64,000 nucleotides of DNA from Entomomonas moraniae. GTDB taxonomy: Bacteria > Pseudomonadota > Gammaproteobacteria > Pseudomonadales > Pseudomonadaceae. Position 1 is the first letter of the stretch; each line of letters opens with the position of its first letter. The translations under genes and the position numbers were made by a program. The stretch lies in the NCBI RefSeq assembly GCF_003991975.1, contig NZ_CP029822.1:1240001-1304000 (forward strand), written 5' to 3'. The notes below the pieces were generated by a model that was not told where the DNA came from, searched no databases, and saw only the letters and a program-made list of their open reading frames with translations. Below, piece by piece: positions 30,807 to 39,117 of this stretch.

Positions 30807-31976
30807 CTAATTGATACCACCTGTTGTATAACACCTTTTGTTAGGATACGAAGCGATAGATTGCATCAAATAACCATTTTTGATGGGTTTAACATAAAAA
30901 TATTGCAGCGTTTCAGCATCCATTTCTTTAGTGCCATTAAATATCACTTCTACCTCGTACAACTCTTCTTTTTTACAATATTTTGTTGCCCCATAAAAAC
31001 CGCCTCTATCTTTTAACTTTGCTTGCTGCTGTAATAATAAAGCTGTATTTTCACTATTTGAAAACCTTTCTAACTCTTCTTTTCCTAAAATTAGCCACTC
31101 ATCCACAAAATCACGCGGGGTTTTGGCAAGGGGTTGTTCACGAATAATTTTGTTATTGTCTATGCGATAACGATAAAAAGATCGACGAGCCCCTAAATCT
31201 GGGTCAAGCATTGCGACACTAGCTTGTAACTCAAAGCCATTCTCTAACTTATTAATATTAACTAACCCTCTTCCTCGATAGGTTATGATTTTCTGATGCA
31301 TAAGAACCATTTGTGGATTATGGTCATCCGCTAATTTAATCACATCAAATACCAAAGGCTGCCAATTTGTAGTACAGTCAGCAGAAGAATGTAAAGCTAG
31401 GACTTTAGTCGATTCATTTTTATTAGCAGGTAAAACCAAATGATCAATATAGCTACTAAACGCGCCAGTTATCATATTATAAGGCTTACTTTTCCAAACC
31501 AAATCTAAATGCCAACTTTCCCCTCTAAAGCGATACACGAGTAAAATATTATCATCACCACAGGGAATACCAAAACCAGCCTGAACAACCATTAGATTCG
31601 GTGTATTTTTAGGCCTATCTACTGATATTTTTAAATCATACCCATAAATCGCTTCGGCTTCGGCTAGTTCAGAAAGTTGCAATGCATTTAATAAGTCTTG
31701 TTGTACTTGTGTAGGATTAATAGATAGGTTATTTTCACACGCCACCCTTTCATTAATCAGCGCAATAAGTGCCAACTTTAAATTGTCGATATATTTAATA
31801 GCGTCTGTGGGAACATACCCATACTGAGCATCTACATCTTCAATTTGTAATAATTGAACTAAGGGCTCTTTAACGGCTGAAAGCTTATCATTTGACAGCA
31901 CGGCACACCCTGCATAAGAGAGGGTAGGCAGCATAAAAAATAATAAACTTACTAGATATAACTGTTTCTTAATCAT
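30807..31976 (-). CDS. Exported protein of unknown function
   Basis: The product of about 389 residues starts at ATG 31976 (AGAG just upstream) with a clear Sec signal peptide, IKKQLYLVSLLFFMLPTLSYA, followed by GCAVL. A cysteine right after the cleavage region could instead make it a lipoprotein. The mature part is mixed alpha/beta with several cysteines (NNLSIN, DCTTNW, KYCKKEEL, KRCYTT) that may form disulfides. I recognise no family. It precedes the J-domain gene by 15 bases. Confidence 0.6.
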   Translation of the reverse strand: MIKKQLYLVSLLFFMLPTLSYAGCAVLSNDKLSAVKEPLVQLLQIEDVDAQYGYVPTDAIKYIDNLKLALIALINERVACENNLSINPTQVQQDLLNALQLSELAEAEAIYGYDLKISVDRPKNTPNLMVVQAGFGIPCGDDNILLVYRFRGESWHLDLVWKSKPYNMITGAFSSYIDHLVLPANKNESTKVLALHSSADCTTNWQPLVFDVIKLADDHNPQMVLMHQKIITYRGRGLVNINKLENGFELQASVAMLDPDLGARRSFYRYRIDNNKIIREQPLAKTPRDFVDEWLILGKEELERFSNSENTALLLQQQAKLKDRGGFYGATKYCKKEELYEVEVIFNGTKEMDAETLQYFYVKPIKNGYLMQSIASYPNKRCYTTGGIN

Positions 31977-32159
31977 AACAATCTCTTGGTTTAACAAATG
32001 CCAACCAATCTAATTACAACAAAGATAATTTAGGCTTTAGTTTATCGATAGCCTATTTTTTTTTCAAAAAAAAACCAAAAAAAATCAAACTCCGTTCATA
32101 ATTGGATAAAATAACCCAAGATCAGTTCCACTTTAAATTAACTTATATTTGAGTAGACT

Positions 32160-32828
32160 ATGAATTTCATTATCAAACTATTACGAAAGCTAAGTAATAA
32201 ACCTAAACGCCTTAATCCAGAAATATACCAACTCGTTGCAGAAGGCAGCCGAGAGGCACTCATCATTTATGTCACTTATTGCAACATGCACCACCAAGAG
32301 AAATTTGACTATAAACTTTACCATAAAGGGCTTTTAGCCTCAGTTGAACAGGGGAACTTTGATTCTCTCTATGAGATTGGTTATTTTCATGCCAATGGGT
32401 TAATGGAGTTTCCACAAGATTATAAACAGGCCATTAATTACTTTTTGAAAGCAGCCGAACAAAACCATAGTAGCGCAATGAACTACCTTGCACTATTCCA
32501 CTATAAAGGGTTAGGTGTTGAGGCAGACAAACAAAAAATGCGTGCATGGTATGAAAAATCAGCATCACTGGGTAATGCTGATGCGTTAAGCAATCTTGGA
32601 AATATTTATACAGAAGGCTTAGGCGTTGAACTTGATTACGTAAAAGCTAAAGACTACTTTCTCATGGCCGCAGAAAAAGGCAATGCAAATGCCATGAATA
32701 ACCTCTCTTATTTGTACTCACAAGGGTTAGGCGTAGAAAAGGACGAAGCCCTTGCCGATGAATGGTTAGAAAAAGCCCATAACACCAAAGCAGAACAACC
32801 TGTAAAACTTGGCATTATGAATAGCTAA
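32160..32828 (+). CDS. Sel1-repeat protein
   Basis: The 222-residue product contains about four Sel1-type repeats of 36 residues, with repeats of the A...Y..AA..G...A...L...Y..G.GV form (ALSNLGNIYTEGLGVELDY, AMNNLSYLYSQGLGVEKDE). No signal peptide is seen, so it is probably cytoplasmic. Sel1 repeats form protein-interaction solenoids. The stop overlaps the end of the convergent oxidoreductase gene by four bases. Confidence 0.85.
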   Translation: MNFIIKLLRKLSNKPKRLNPEIYQLVAEGSREALIIYVTYCNMHHQEKFDYKLYHKGLLASVEQGNFDSLYEIGYFHANGLMEFPQDYKQAINYFLKAAEQNHSSAMNYLALFHYKGLGVEADKQKMRAWYEKSASLGNADALSNLGNIYTEGLGVELDYVKAKDYFLMAAEKGNANAMNNLSYLYSQGLGVEKDEALADEWLEKAHNTKAEQPVKLGIMNS

Positions 32829-34066
32829 GTAAAACGCTGAATACTGTATGGTGCGGGATCTGTAAAGGGTTTATCCTCGGTCATAAGATCGGCCAACAAC
32901 CTGCCTGAAATGGGCCCTAAAGTCAAACCATGATGGGCATGACCAAAATTAACCCATAGCCCTTTTGCTTTTGGGGCTTTACCAATGACAGGACGCATGT
33001 CATTAATACAAGGTCGACGACCTAGCCAAGGCGTAGACTCAACAGCCTCACCTAATGGATATAGCGTGCGAGCAATAGCCTCTGCCCTATTAATTTGGAT
33101 ATCTTTAGCAGGCAGATTAGGATCAGTAAACTCAGCCCCTGTTGTTAAACGAATGCCATTTGTCATGGGGGCTAATATAAAACCTGCAAGATGGTCACAA
33201 ATCGGTTGCTGTAATACATGATCAGCTTCAACACGATAATGTTTGTGATAACCTCGCTTAACCGCCAATGGTATTTTATAACCAAATCGGCTTACTAACT
33301 CAGGAGAATTAAAGCCTAAAGCAACTACAACATTATCAGACTCAAGTAGTTGCTCATCTGTTTGCAAGGCCCACCCATTATTTTTTTGTTTAAGTCGTTG
33401 CGCATCGCCGTTTAATAGCGTTCCCCCTAACTTAACAAATAGCTGCGCATAACGTTTAGCCAGTTGGCTAGGGTCAGTCACTGTTTTAGGGTCTAGCCAA
33501 TGAATGCCCCCTTTGACAATAGGCTTTAGGGTCGGCTCCCTAACAAGTAGCTGTTCTGTATTAAGCACATCATAATTTAACTGATAAAAGCCTAACTCAT
33601 CTAAATCACACTTAGCATGTTCAAAAGAAAGTGTTTCTCTAAACACCTCAATCCAACCTTTTGCTCGAACTAAATCTTGGGCATTGGCTAAAGTAATCCA
33701 CTTATCATGCTCTGTCACACAGCGTTGTAATAATGGCCACATTTCAACCGCAGCTTGAGCTAAACGCTTAGGTGAGGAATGCCACCAATAACTGGCTAAC
33801 CAAGGGGTTATTTTAGGTAAATAAGAAAAGTCATAGCGAACATCGCTTTGATTATTGAGAGCATAGCGGATAAGTTTGTCAAACTCTCGTGGAAAGCCAT
33901 AGGGGATAACGCTGCTTCGTTCAATAAGCCCTGCATTACCAAAGCTCGTTCCCTCACCGGGGGCTAGCTTATCAATTAAACAAACACTGCGACCTCTTGC
34001 TTGTAGCTGTAATGCACTACTAACCCCAACAATACCAGCTCCCAATACGATACAATCATAGTTCAT
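32825..34066 (-). CDS. FAD-dependent D-amino-acid dehydrogenase-like oxidoreductase
   Basis: The 413-residue product begins with an FAD-binding Rossmann motif (CIVLGAGIVGVSSALQL) and has DAO-family segments GTSFGNAGLIERSSVIPYGFP, PWLGRRPCINDMRPVIGKAPKAKG and a C-terminal GHAHHGLTLGPISG. The pattern matches DadA and related D-amino-acid dehydrogenases, which pass electrons to the respiratory chain. The precise substrate is uncertain; no alanine racemase gene is adjacent. Confidence 0.85.
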   Translation of the reverse strand: MNYDCIVLGAGIVGVSSALQLQARGRSVCLIDKLAPGEGTSFGNAGLIERSSVIPYGFPREFDKLIRYALNNQSDVRYDFSYLPKITPWLASYWWHSSPKRLAQAAVEMWPLLQRCVTEHDKWITLANAQDLVRAKGWIEVFRETLSFEHAKCDLDELGFYQLNYDVLNTEQLLVREPTLKPIVKGGIHWLDPKTVTDPSQLAKRYAQLFVKLGGTLLNGDAQRLKQKNNGWALQTDEQLLESDNVVVALGFNSPELVSRFGYKIPLAVKRGYHKHYRVEADHVLQQPICDHLAGFILAPMTNGIRLTTGAEFTDPNLPAKDIQINRAEAIARTLYPLGEAVESTPWLGRRPCINDMRPVIGKAPKAKGLWVNFGHAHHGLTLGPISGRLLADLMTEDKPFTDPAPYSIQRFT

Positions 34067-34127
34067 TATAAAAATCCTATGTTTACGTATTGTTAATTAT
34101 ATATTTTTTATTCGATTAAGCTAGCTA

Positions 34128-34562
34128 TTAGTCAACAATAGACTTCATAAAAGGAACCGTAGACCAATCAATACTATCCAGCAAGTTTTTAACAATGAGC
34201 CCTAACTCAGTGTCTCCCTCAATTTGTAATTTTCGATTAAAAAATAACGTATCAGGGTCTTCTTTTCTTAATATCATTTTACTAAAATCAATCATCTCAG
34301 CAATGAAGCGTAAGTCTGGCTCACCCTGATAGTGACTGACAATAAATTTTTGCTCATTTGCGGTAAAATTGATAACCAATCCCAAATCATCAATCACTAT
34401 TTCAAATTGTTTACCCGCTAGTAATGTCATGTCGGCAGGTAAAACTTCTTTGCGTAGTAATTGATTAAGCGCTATAACTAAACCATACTGCACAGGCTTA
34501 CGGGGTAATCTTTTCGTTACCTGTTTGACAAAAGAAGGAATCTTAATATCAGGAAGTTGCAT
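34128..34562 (-). CDS. ubiT: SCP2-domain protein UbiT
   Basis: The product of about 144 residues is a sterol-carrier (SCP2) domain: FEIVIDDLGLVINF, DLRFIAEMIDF, LFFNRKLQIEGDTELGLIVKNLLDSI. I start at ATG 34562, which has GAGGAG before it, rather than the upstream in-frame ATG inside ubiV. UbiT binds lipid intermediates for the oxygen-independent ubiquinone pathway with UbiU and UbiV. The start overlaps the ubiV end by 14 bases. Confidence 0.88.
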   Translation of the reverse strand: MQLPDIKIPSFVKQVTKRLPRKPVQYGLVIALNQLLRKEVLPADMTLLAGKQFEIVIDDLGLVINFTANEQKFIVSHYQGEPDLRFIAEMIDFSKMILRKEDPDTLFFNRKLQIEGDTELGLIVKNLLDSIDWSTVPFMKSIVD

Positions 34563-35469
34563 AGTGACACTCCTCAATAGCTGCAATACCTGGCTGACCT
34601 TGCCAGTAACCGTCAATTAACGCATGCTCAGCAAATGATTTTAACTGCGTTAATGCATCGCCTATGGCTAACTGTCCATTGATCACAGCATGATGAATTT
34701 GTATCACCTCAATCATATGCTGTGATTGTGGTGATAAACGTAATAGCTTAATACCCAGTGCCTCCATCTGTTGATAATGACATATGAGGCTGTGACAATT
34801 AGCAGACATCGTTTGAATGCCATTAATTGTTAAAAATGACTGTCCATCACGGGTATTCACAGTAATCGCATCAGGGTGCTCTTGGCACTTAAACTCGCAG
34901 CTATCCTTTTTTAAATTGTAATAGCGTGCTGTAAAACAACGCGATGAAAAGGCTAAAGGCAACTTACCCCAACCAAATACTTCACAATCAATGTTCGTTG
35001 TTTCATTTAATATTGTTGTTAACTTTGTTGCAGGCATTTCAATAGGAGGCACCCAACGAACTGCACCTAGCTTTCTAAAAAATGCTAAGGTTTGCTCGTT
35101 ATAAATATTGAGCGTCTGCCCTGCTACAAAGGTTAAGCCATGATCTCTGGCTAGCTTAACAGCACCCATATCATTAGCTTCTACTTTAAAAACACCTTGA
35201 TCAACTAATTTACGTAAACGTTTTAAATCTGATTCGCTTTCTAATAGAACTTGTGATGAGAAGACTACTTTTTTACCCGCACACGCAATATCTTTTGCTA
35301 GACCAAACCAGTCATCAAAACGCATTTCTTGTCGACGAGAACAAATGGATTCACCAAGATAAATCGTGTTTAACGGTTGATCGATCATTTGTTGATAAAA
35401 ATCTAATACTTGCTTTTTAGACCAGAAAAACAAAATAGGGCCTAAAGAAAGTGCTAACTTATGCTTCAT
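34549..35469 (-). CDS. ubiV: Oxygen-independent ubiquinone hydroxylation protein UbiV
   Basis: The 306-residue product belongs to the U32 peptidase-like family: LALSLGPILFFWSK, YLGESICSRRQEMRFDDW, and a cysteine set for a 4Fe-4S cluster (ESICSRR, SSRCFTARYYN, CEFKCQEH). With UbiU it forms a complex that hydroxylates ubiquinone precursors without oxygen, using prephenate. It lies between ubiU and ubiT with short spacings, so an operon is likely. Confidence 0.9.
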   Translation of the reverse strand: MKHKLALSLGPILFFWSKKQVLDFYQQMIDQPLNTIYLGESICSRRQEMRFDDWFGLAKDIACAGKKVVFSSQVLLESESDLKRLRKLVDQGVFKVEANDMGAVKLARDHGLTFVAGQTLNIYNEQTLAFFRKLGAVRWVPPIEMPATKLTTILNETTNIDCEVFGWGKLPLAFSSRCFTARYYNLKKDSCEFKCQEHPDAITVNTRDGQSFLTINGIQTMSANCHSLICHYQQMEALGIKLLRLSPQSQHMIEVIQIHHAVINGQLAIGDALTQLKSFAEHALIDGYWQGQPGIAAIEECHYATS

Positions 35470-35481
35470 TTAAATGCCTCA

Positions 35482-36492
35482 TTATTTCCAAGGACGGCTA
35501 TAAGCCCCTAATGTTGCCTGCTGCCCTTCAGATAACTTGGCCAAACTCTGTTGCCATTCATTATTAATAACGAAGTTAACAGGATTATTTACTGCCAAAT
35601 CGATGGCCTTTCTTAACACCTTGGTGACTTGTGCAGTATAAGCAGGACTACGTTGGCGCCCTTCTACCTTGATAGCTGCCACACCAATATTAAGTAACTC
35701 TGGAAGAATTTCTATAATATTTAAGCTTGTTGGCTCTTCTAATGCATAATAAGTATCATCTTCAACGCAAAAACGGCCTTTACATAATGTGGGATACCCA
35801 GCAGGTTCGCTTGCAGCGTATTGGTCAATAAGGACTTCATTTAATCGGGCATTGAGTGTTTGCTGAGTTTTCTCCCAGCGAACAAATTTAGCAGGTGAGC
35901 AAACGCCATGGGTATTAGGAGACTCACCGGTGGCATAACTTGAAAGTAGGCAACGCCCCTCCACCATGACACACAAGCTCCCAAAACCAAATACTTCAAC
36001 TTCAACTTCTGTATTTTGTATCACTTTAGCCACTTGCGCCACGGTTAAGACCCTTGGCAATACAACGCGCTGAATATTAAATAACTCACGTGCCAAATTG
36101 ATCGCCTCATAATTAGTGGCTGAACCCTGCACAGACAAATGTAATCTCAAATTGGGGTGTGTTCGATGCGCATAATCTAATAACCCCATATCGGCTAAAA
36201 TAATCGCATCAACTCCTAATTCTGCTGCTTGATCTATAGCTGTATACCATTTATCTACTTCGCCAGCTTGTGCATAAGTATTAATCGCCAATAATACTTT
36301 TTTGCCATGTCGGTGGGCATATGCTATACCCTCTATGGCTGATCTCGTATCAAAATTCAGCCCTGCAAAATTACGTGCATTGGTAGTATTTTTCAACCCC
36401 ATATAAACAGTGTCTGCACCATTATCAACTGCTGCTTTTAAAGCGGGTAAATTCCCGGCAGGACAAACCAACTCTGGAAGGATAGTTCTCAT
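35482..36492 (-). CDS. ubiU: Oxygen-independent ubiquinone hydroxylation protein UbiU
   Basis: The 336-residue product is a U32-family protein: LVCPAGNLPALKAAVDNGADTVYMG, and a cysteine cluster at VEGRCLLSSYATG, THGVCSPAKF, CKGRFCVED. The set matches the 4Fe-4S ligands of UbiU. The gene starts the ubiUVT run. Two copies of a 19-bp repeat lie upstream and could be regulatory. Confidence 0.9.
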   Translation of the reverse strand: MRTILPELVCPAGNLPALKAAVDNGADTVYMGLKNTTNARNFAGLNFDTRSAIEGIAYAHRHGKKVLLAINTYAQAGEVDKWYTAIDQAAELGVDAIILADMGLLDYAHRTHPNLRLHLSVQGSATNYEAINLARELFNIQRVVLPRVLTVAQVAKVIQNTEVEVEVFGFGSLCVMVEGRCLLSSYATGESPNTHGVCSPAKFVRWEKTQQTLNARLNEVLIDQYAASEPAGYPTLCKGRFCVEDDTYYALEEPTSLNIIEILPELLNIGVAAIKVEGRQRSPAYTAQVTKVLRKAIDLAVNNPVNFVINNEWQQSLAKLSEGQQATLGAYSRPWK

Positions 36493-36516
36493 AACTTGAC
36501 CATGATGGGTTATTTG

Positions 36517-36535
36517 ATTAAAACGAATTAGTTAT
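36517..36535. repeat. 19-bp direct repeat, copy 1
   Basis: The sequence ATTAAAACGAATTAGTTAT is repeated exactly at 36637-36655. This copy ends 25 bases upstream of the ubiU ATG on its 5' side. It could be a regulator site or a small duplication. Confidence 0.7.
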
Positions 36536-36636
36536 AGCAGATACAAACTAAAAAAATATCCACTACATTCTGAAAGGATAAATTATATGGGTTACACTTT
36601 ATTATAAAAATAGATCAAAATAATTAACTCGTATCA

Positions 36637-36655
36637 ATTAAAACGAATTAGTTAT
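36637..36655. repeat. 19-bp direct repeat, copy 2
   Basis: This is an exact copy of 36517-36535, with a spacing of 120 bases. Both copies lie in the promoter-side gap of ubiU. Confidence 0.7.
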
Positions 36656-36934
36656 CAATCTTTAAAGTGTTTAATTGAGGATACCGGTCAATAATAAAAA
36701 AGTGGGGGATTGTTATAAAATACACCGATGCGTATATTTCTAACCATAATACCATTTATTAAAAATAAATATTTAAATATCAATATGTTAAGCATTTATC
36801 ATATCTATATATGGGTGCCAAAGCCTGACAATACTAGACATTTAGCTATAATTAAATCAATACGTTATAAATAATTATGAGCTTATATAATAGCATTTTT
36901 ATGCAAGAATGGGCGGATAGTATCGACTTTGATT

Positions 36935-37627
36935 TTAAGGTGTTTGATTAGACTTACACATGCTCAAACTAACCCTAGACACATAATCATTACCCCATCC
37001 CATTATGCAAGCGGTTCTTTGATTACGAGTCTTTTCCCACTGGGTTACAGGATAGGTTTTACTCCACGCTTCGAATAGCTGCCTATCTTGTTTGGATAGT
37101 TTGAGATTATAGCGGTCATACATGTACAGGCTAATACGAGCAACGATACCCCTAACCTCTTTCCGTGGCATCATCTTTCGTTTCTTGAAATCAATAACGG
37201 TTTGACATTGCCCATATTTGGTAGGCTTTTCAGGTAGCCAAGCATATTGGAAGTCATTTCTGTCTGCATTAACTTCGCCAATAACAGGAATTAGGTTATG
37301 CAGATCGGCTTCTATGAGGTTGTATTTAGGATCGTTCTTAACACATCCTTTACGCTTGCCCTTTTGCCAGCATTGAAGCTGTTTACCAAATACAGCAGCA
37401 GGTACAACATGTTCCCATTCTACCCTACTCGCCCTTTGTTGATTCTTTCTAGGGATGTAACCACAGCTTTTTAGATTAATCTGTTTACCCTGATAACTAC
37501 AGCCGCAATATAGCTCTGTTTTGTTATCAAAGTAGATTTGATCAGCAAGCTTTTTAGACTCACTAAAAGTCTTTGGTTGGGCTAGGCATGTCAAGGGAAA
37601 CAAAAGGATTAAAAGAATTTTATGCAT
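36935..37627 (-). CDS. Endonuclease I family (EndA/Dns) secreted nuclease
   Basis: The product of about 230 residues starts with a signal peptide (MHKILLILLFPLTCLAQ) and has the endonuclease I core: YCGCSYQGKQ, VEWEHVVPA with the catalytic His, and DLHNLIPVIGEVNADRNDFQY. It is a periplasmic or secreted DNA/RNA nuclease. An alternative ATG five codons upstream (37642) is possible; neither start has a strong ribosome-binding site. Confidence 0.9.
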   Translation of the reverse strand: MHKILLILLFPLTCLAQPKTFSESKKLADQIYFDNKTELYCGCSYQGKQINLKSCGYIPRKNQQRASRVEWEHVVPAAVFGKQLQCWQKGKRKGCVKNDPKYNLIEADLHNLIPVIGEVNADRNDFQYAWLPEKPTKYGQCQTVIDFKKRKMMPRKEVRGIVARISLYMYDRYNLKLSKQDRQLFEAWSKTYPVTQWEKTRNQRTACIMGWGNDYVSRVSLSMCKSNQTP

Positions 37628-37819
37628 AAAAAAGTTTAGCATAAATTTAATACAAGTGACAAAAATCCAATAGCACCTCCGGAGTTTAGGAAAATGAAAT
37701 AATCACGACCATATCATAAAAGGCACAAGCATTTAGTGAGCAACTACTAAAAAATCTGTACTAGCTAAGAATGTAGTTGATAGAGAGGTGATTCGTAAAG
37801 ATATTATTCATAATAAAAT

Positions 37820-38305
37820 TTAAATGCTTAAAAACTCAGCCTTGATTTTTTTAATCATTTCTTGTGCCGAAATACCTTGAATTTTGGGAGGCAGTTCTTT
37901 TTCGCAAAATTCTCGCCAAATAAAAAAAGTTAGTTCAGCACCATCAGTTAAGTGGCTCAAACTAGGATCACCAAATTTGCTTAATTCTCTATATCTTTCA
38001 TCACTCCAAAACAAATCAATAACCCATTGATATACTGGAATAAAATGAAAATGGAAAGGTGTATCTGGCGTATGCCCATACTTACTTATGTAAAGATATT
38101 GAGGATTGCATATTTTTTTAATTATACCTTCAGTACGGGCTATAATGCTTCCCATCTCTTTTAACGCTTCTATTGATAAACTATTGCAATTTGCTGAGCT
38201 ACAAATGGGTTGCATTATTAAATAACCAGAAAGTTTAGAATCTTTTCGGTGATTAACTACCCAATGTTTAGAATTGAACACAATCAAGTTATCAGATATT
38301 TGCAT
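37820..38305 (-). CDS. HIT-like family protein
   Basis: The 161-residue product resembles a HIT (histidine triad) nucleotide hydrolase: SGYLIMQPICSS near the start and the motif FHFHFIPVY (H-x-H-x) at about residue 90. The typical H-x-H-x-H is only partly kept, so activity is uncertain. The C-terminal extension after residue 110 is not standard. It sits in the accessory zone near the prophage. Confidence 0.6.
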   Translation of the reverse strand: MQISDNLIVFNSKHWVVNHRKDSKLSGYLIMQPICSSANCNSLSIEALKEMGSIIARTEGIIKKICNPQYLYISKYGHTPDTPFHFHFIPVYQWVIDLFWSDERYRELSKFGDPSLSHLTDGAELTFFIWREFCEKELPPKIQGISAQEMIKKIKAEFLSI

Positions 38306-38375
38306 AGTTCACCTTAATTTATTTTATTTGCTTACACTTTAGCAATCTACTACCTTGCAAAGACAGCAGGGCTTT

Positions 38376-38804
38376 TTATTTCATTCCTTTAAGAGAATGG
38401 ATATTGTAAACTATTACACCGAATATTTGTTCAAGAGGATCGACCAATCTCACAGGCTTTACTGTTTCATCAGGCGATACTAAATATAGAGCATTGTCTC
38501 TATTGTGTACTCGACGGATAACATGTTCACCCTGGTAAATAGCTACCACAATATGATTGTGTTCAGGCTCTATTGATCTATCTATGATAAGTATATCGTT
38601 TTCGCTAATACCTATACTCTTAACAGTTACCGAGCTTCGTGCATAAAAGGTTGCGGCTGGGTTGGTGGTTACATAGTCCGTTAATTTTATGCTTTGAACA
38701 TATGCATTGGTTTCGACTGGATAACCAGCTCTGACACTTTCTAAGGCTAACGGTATTGATATTTGACTATCTGCAATACTGCCTAATATTTTTACTTCAT
38801 TCAT
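38376..38804 (-). CDS. UmuD/LexA-like (S24) protein, apparently without catalytic residues
   Basis: The product of 142 residues (148 from ATG 38822) aligns along its length with UmuD. It keeps the cleavage region R-A-G-Y-P, the segment NPAATFYARSS and IGISENDILIIDRSI, and the tail LEQIFGVIVYNIHSLK. Where UmuD has the catalytic G-D-S-M, this protein reads V-T-V-K, and the lysine pair of the T-V-K-K motif is R-R here. Both members of the Ser/Lys dyad thus seem lost. No umuC lies next to it. Upstream, ATAATTATG is repeated near the start. Confidence 0.75.
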   Translation of the reverse strand: MNEVKILGSIADSQISIPLALESVRAGYPVETNAYVQSIKLTDYVTTNPAATFYARSSVTVKSIGISENDILIIDRSIEPEHNHIVVAIYQGEHVIRRVHNRDNALYLVSPDETVKPVRLVDPLEQIFGVIVYNIHSLKGMK

Positions 38805-39117
38805 AACATAATTATATAACATTCATAATTATGTATCTCTACGACATTCTAAGAACTTGACACTCCTCTCTTTATGGGCAAATAATCGACCTTTAAATGC
38901 TGTCGGCGCATGCCTATTTTACGTCCAGATGACGAAGGCACTATACTTAGTGAGCGAGCTTTACCGCTAATGGATAGATAACATAACTATAATTTAGATA
39001 TAGCTTTGAAATAGGATTGTAATATAATAATTTAAAAGTGCGTTTAGTAGCTAGCAATAAAACGGTTGTTTATATTCATTACATTAATGTTCATGAAAGG
39101 ATGTCTTAAAGCTAATT

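Larger units (their letters stand above)
36493..36934. other. AT-rich gap between ubiU and the endonuclease gene
   Basis: No full gene is present. The ubiU promoter side holds two exact 19-base direct repeats (36517-36535 and 36637-36655). A 24-codon plus-strand frame, ATG 36877 to TAG 36951, reads as protein-like (SLYNSIFMQEWADSIDF) and overlaps the tail of the endonuclease gene; it may be the remnant of a truncated gene. The gap marks the change from core genes to accessory DNA. Confidence 0.5.

Noticed and set aside
36493-36934. A tRNA or clear attachment site marking the left prophage end
   Set aside because: No cloverleaf-like sequence was found, and the 19-bp repeats both lie on the core side, only 120 bases apart, so they do not bracket the prophage.
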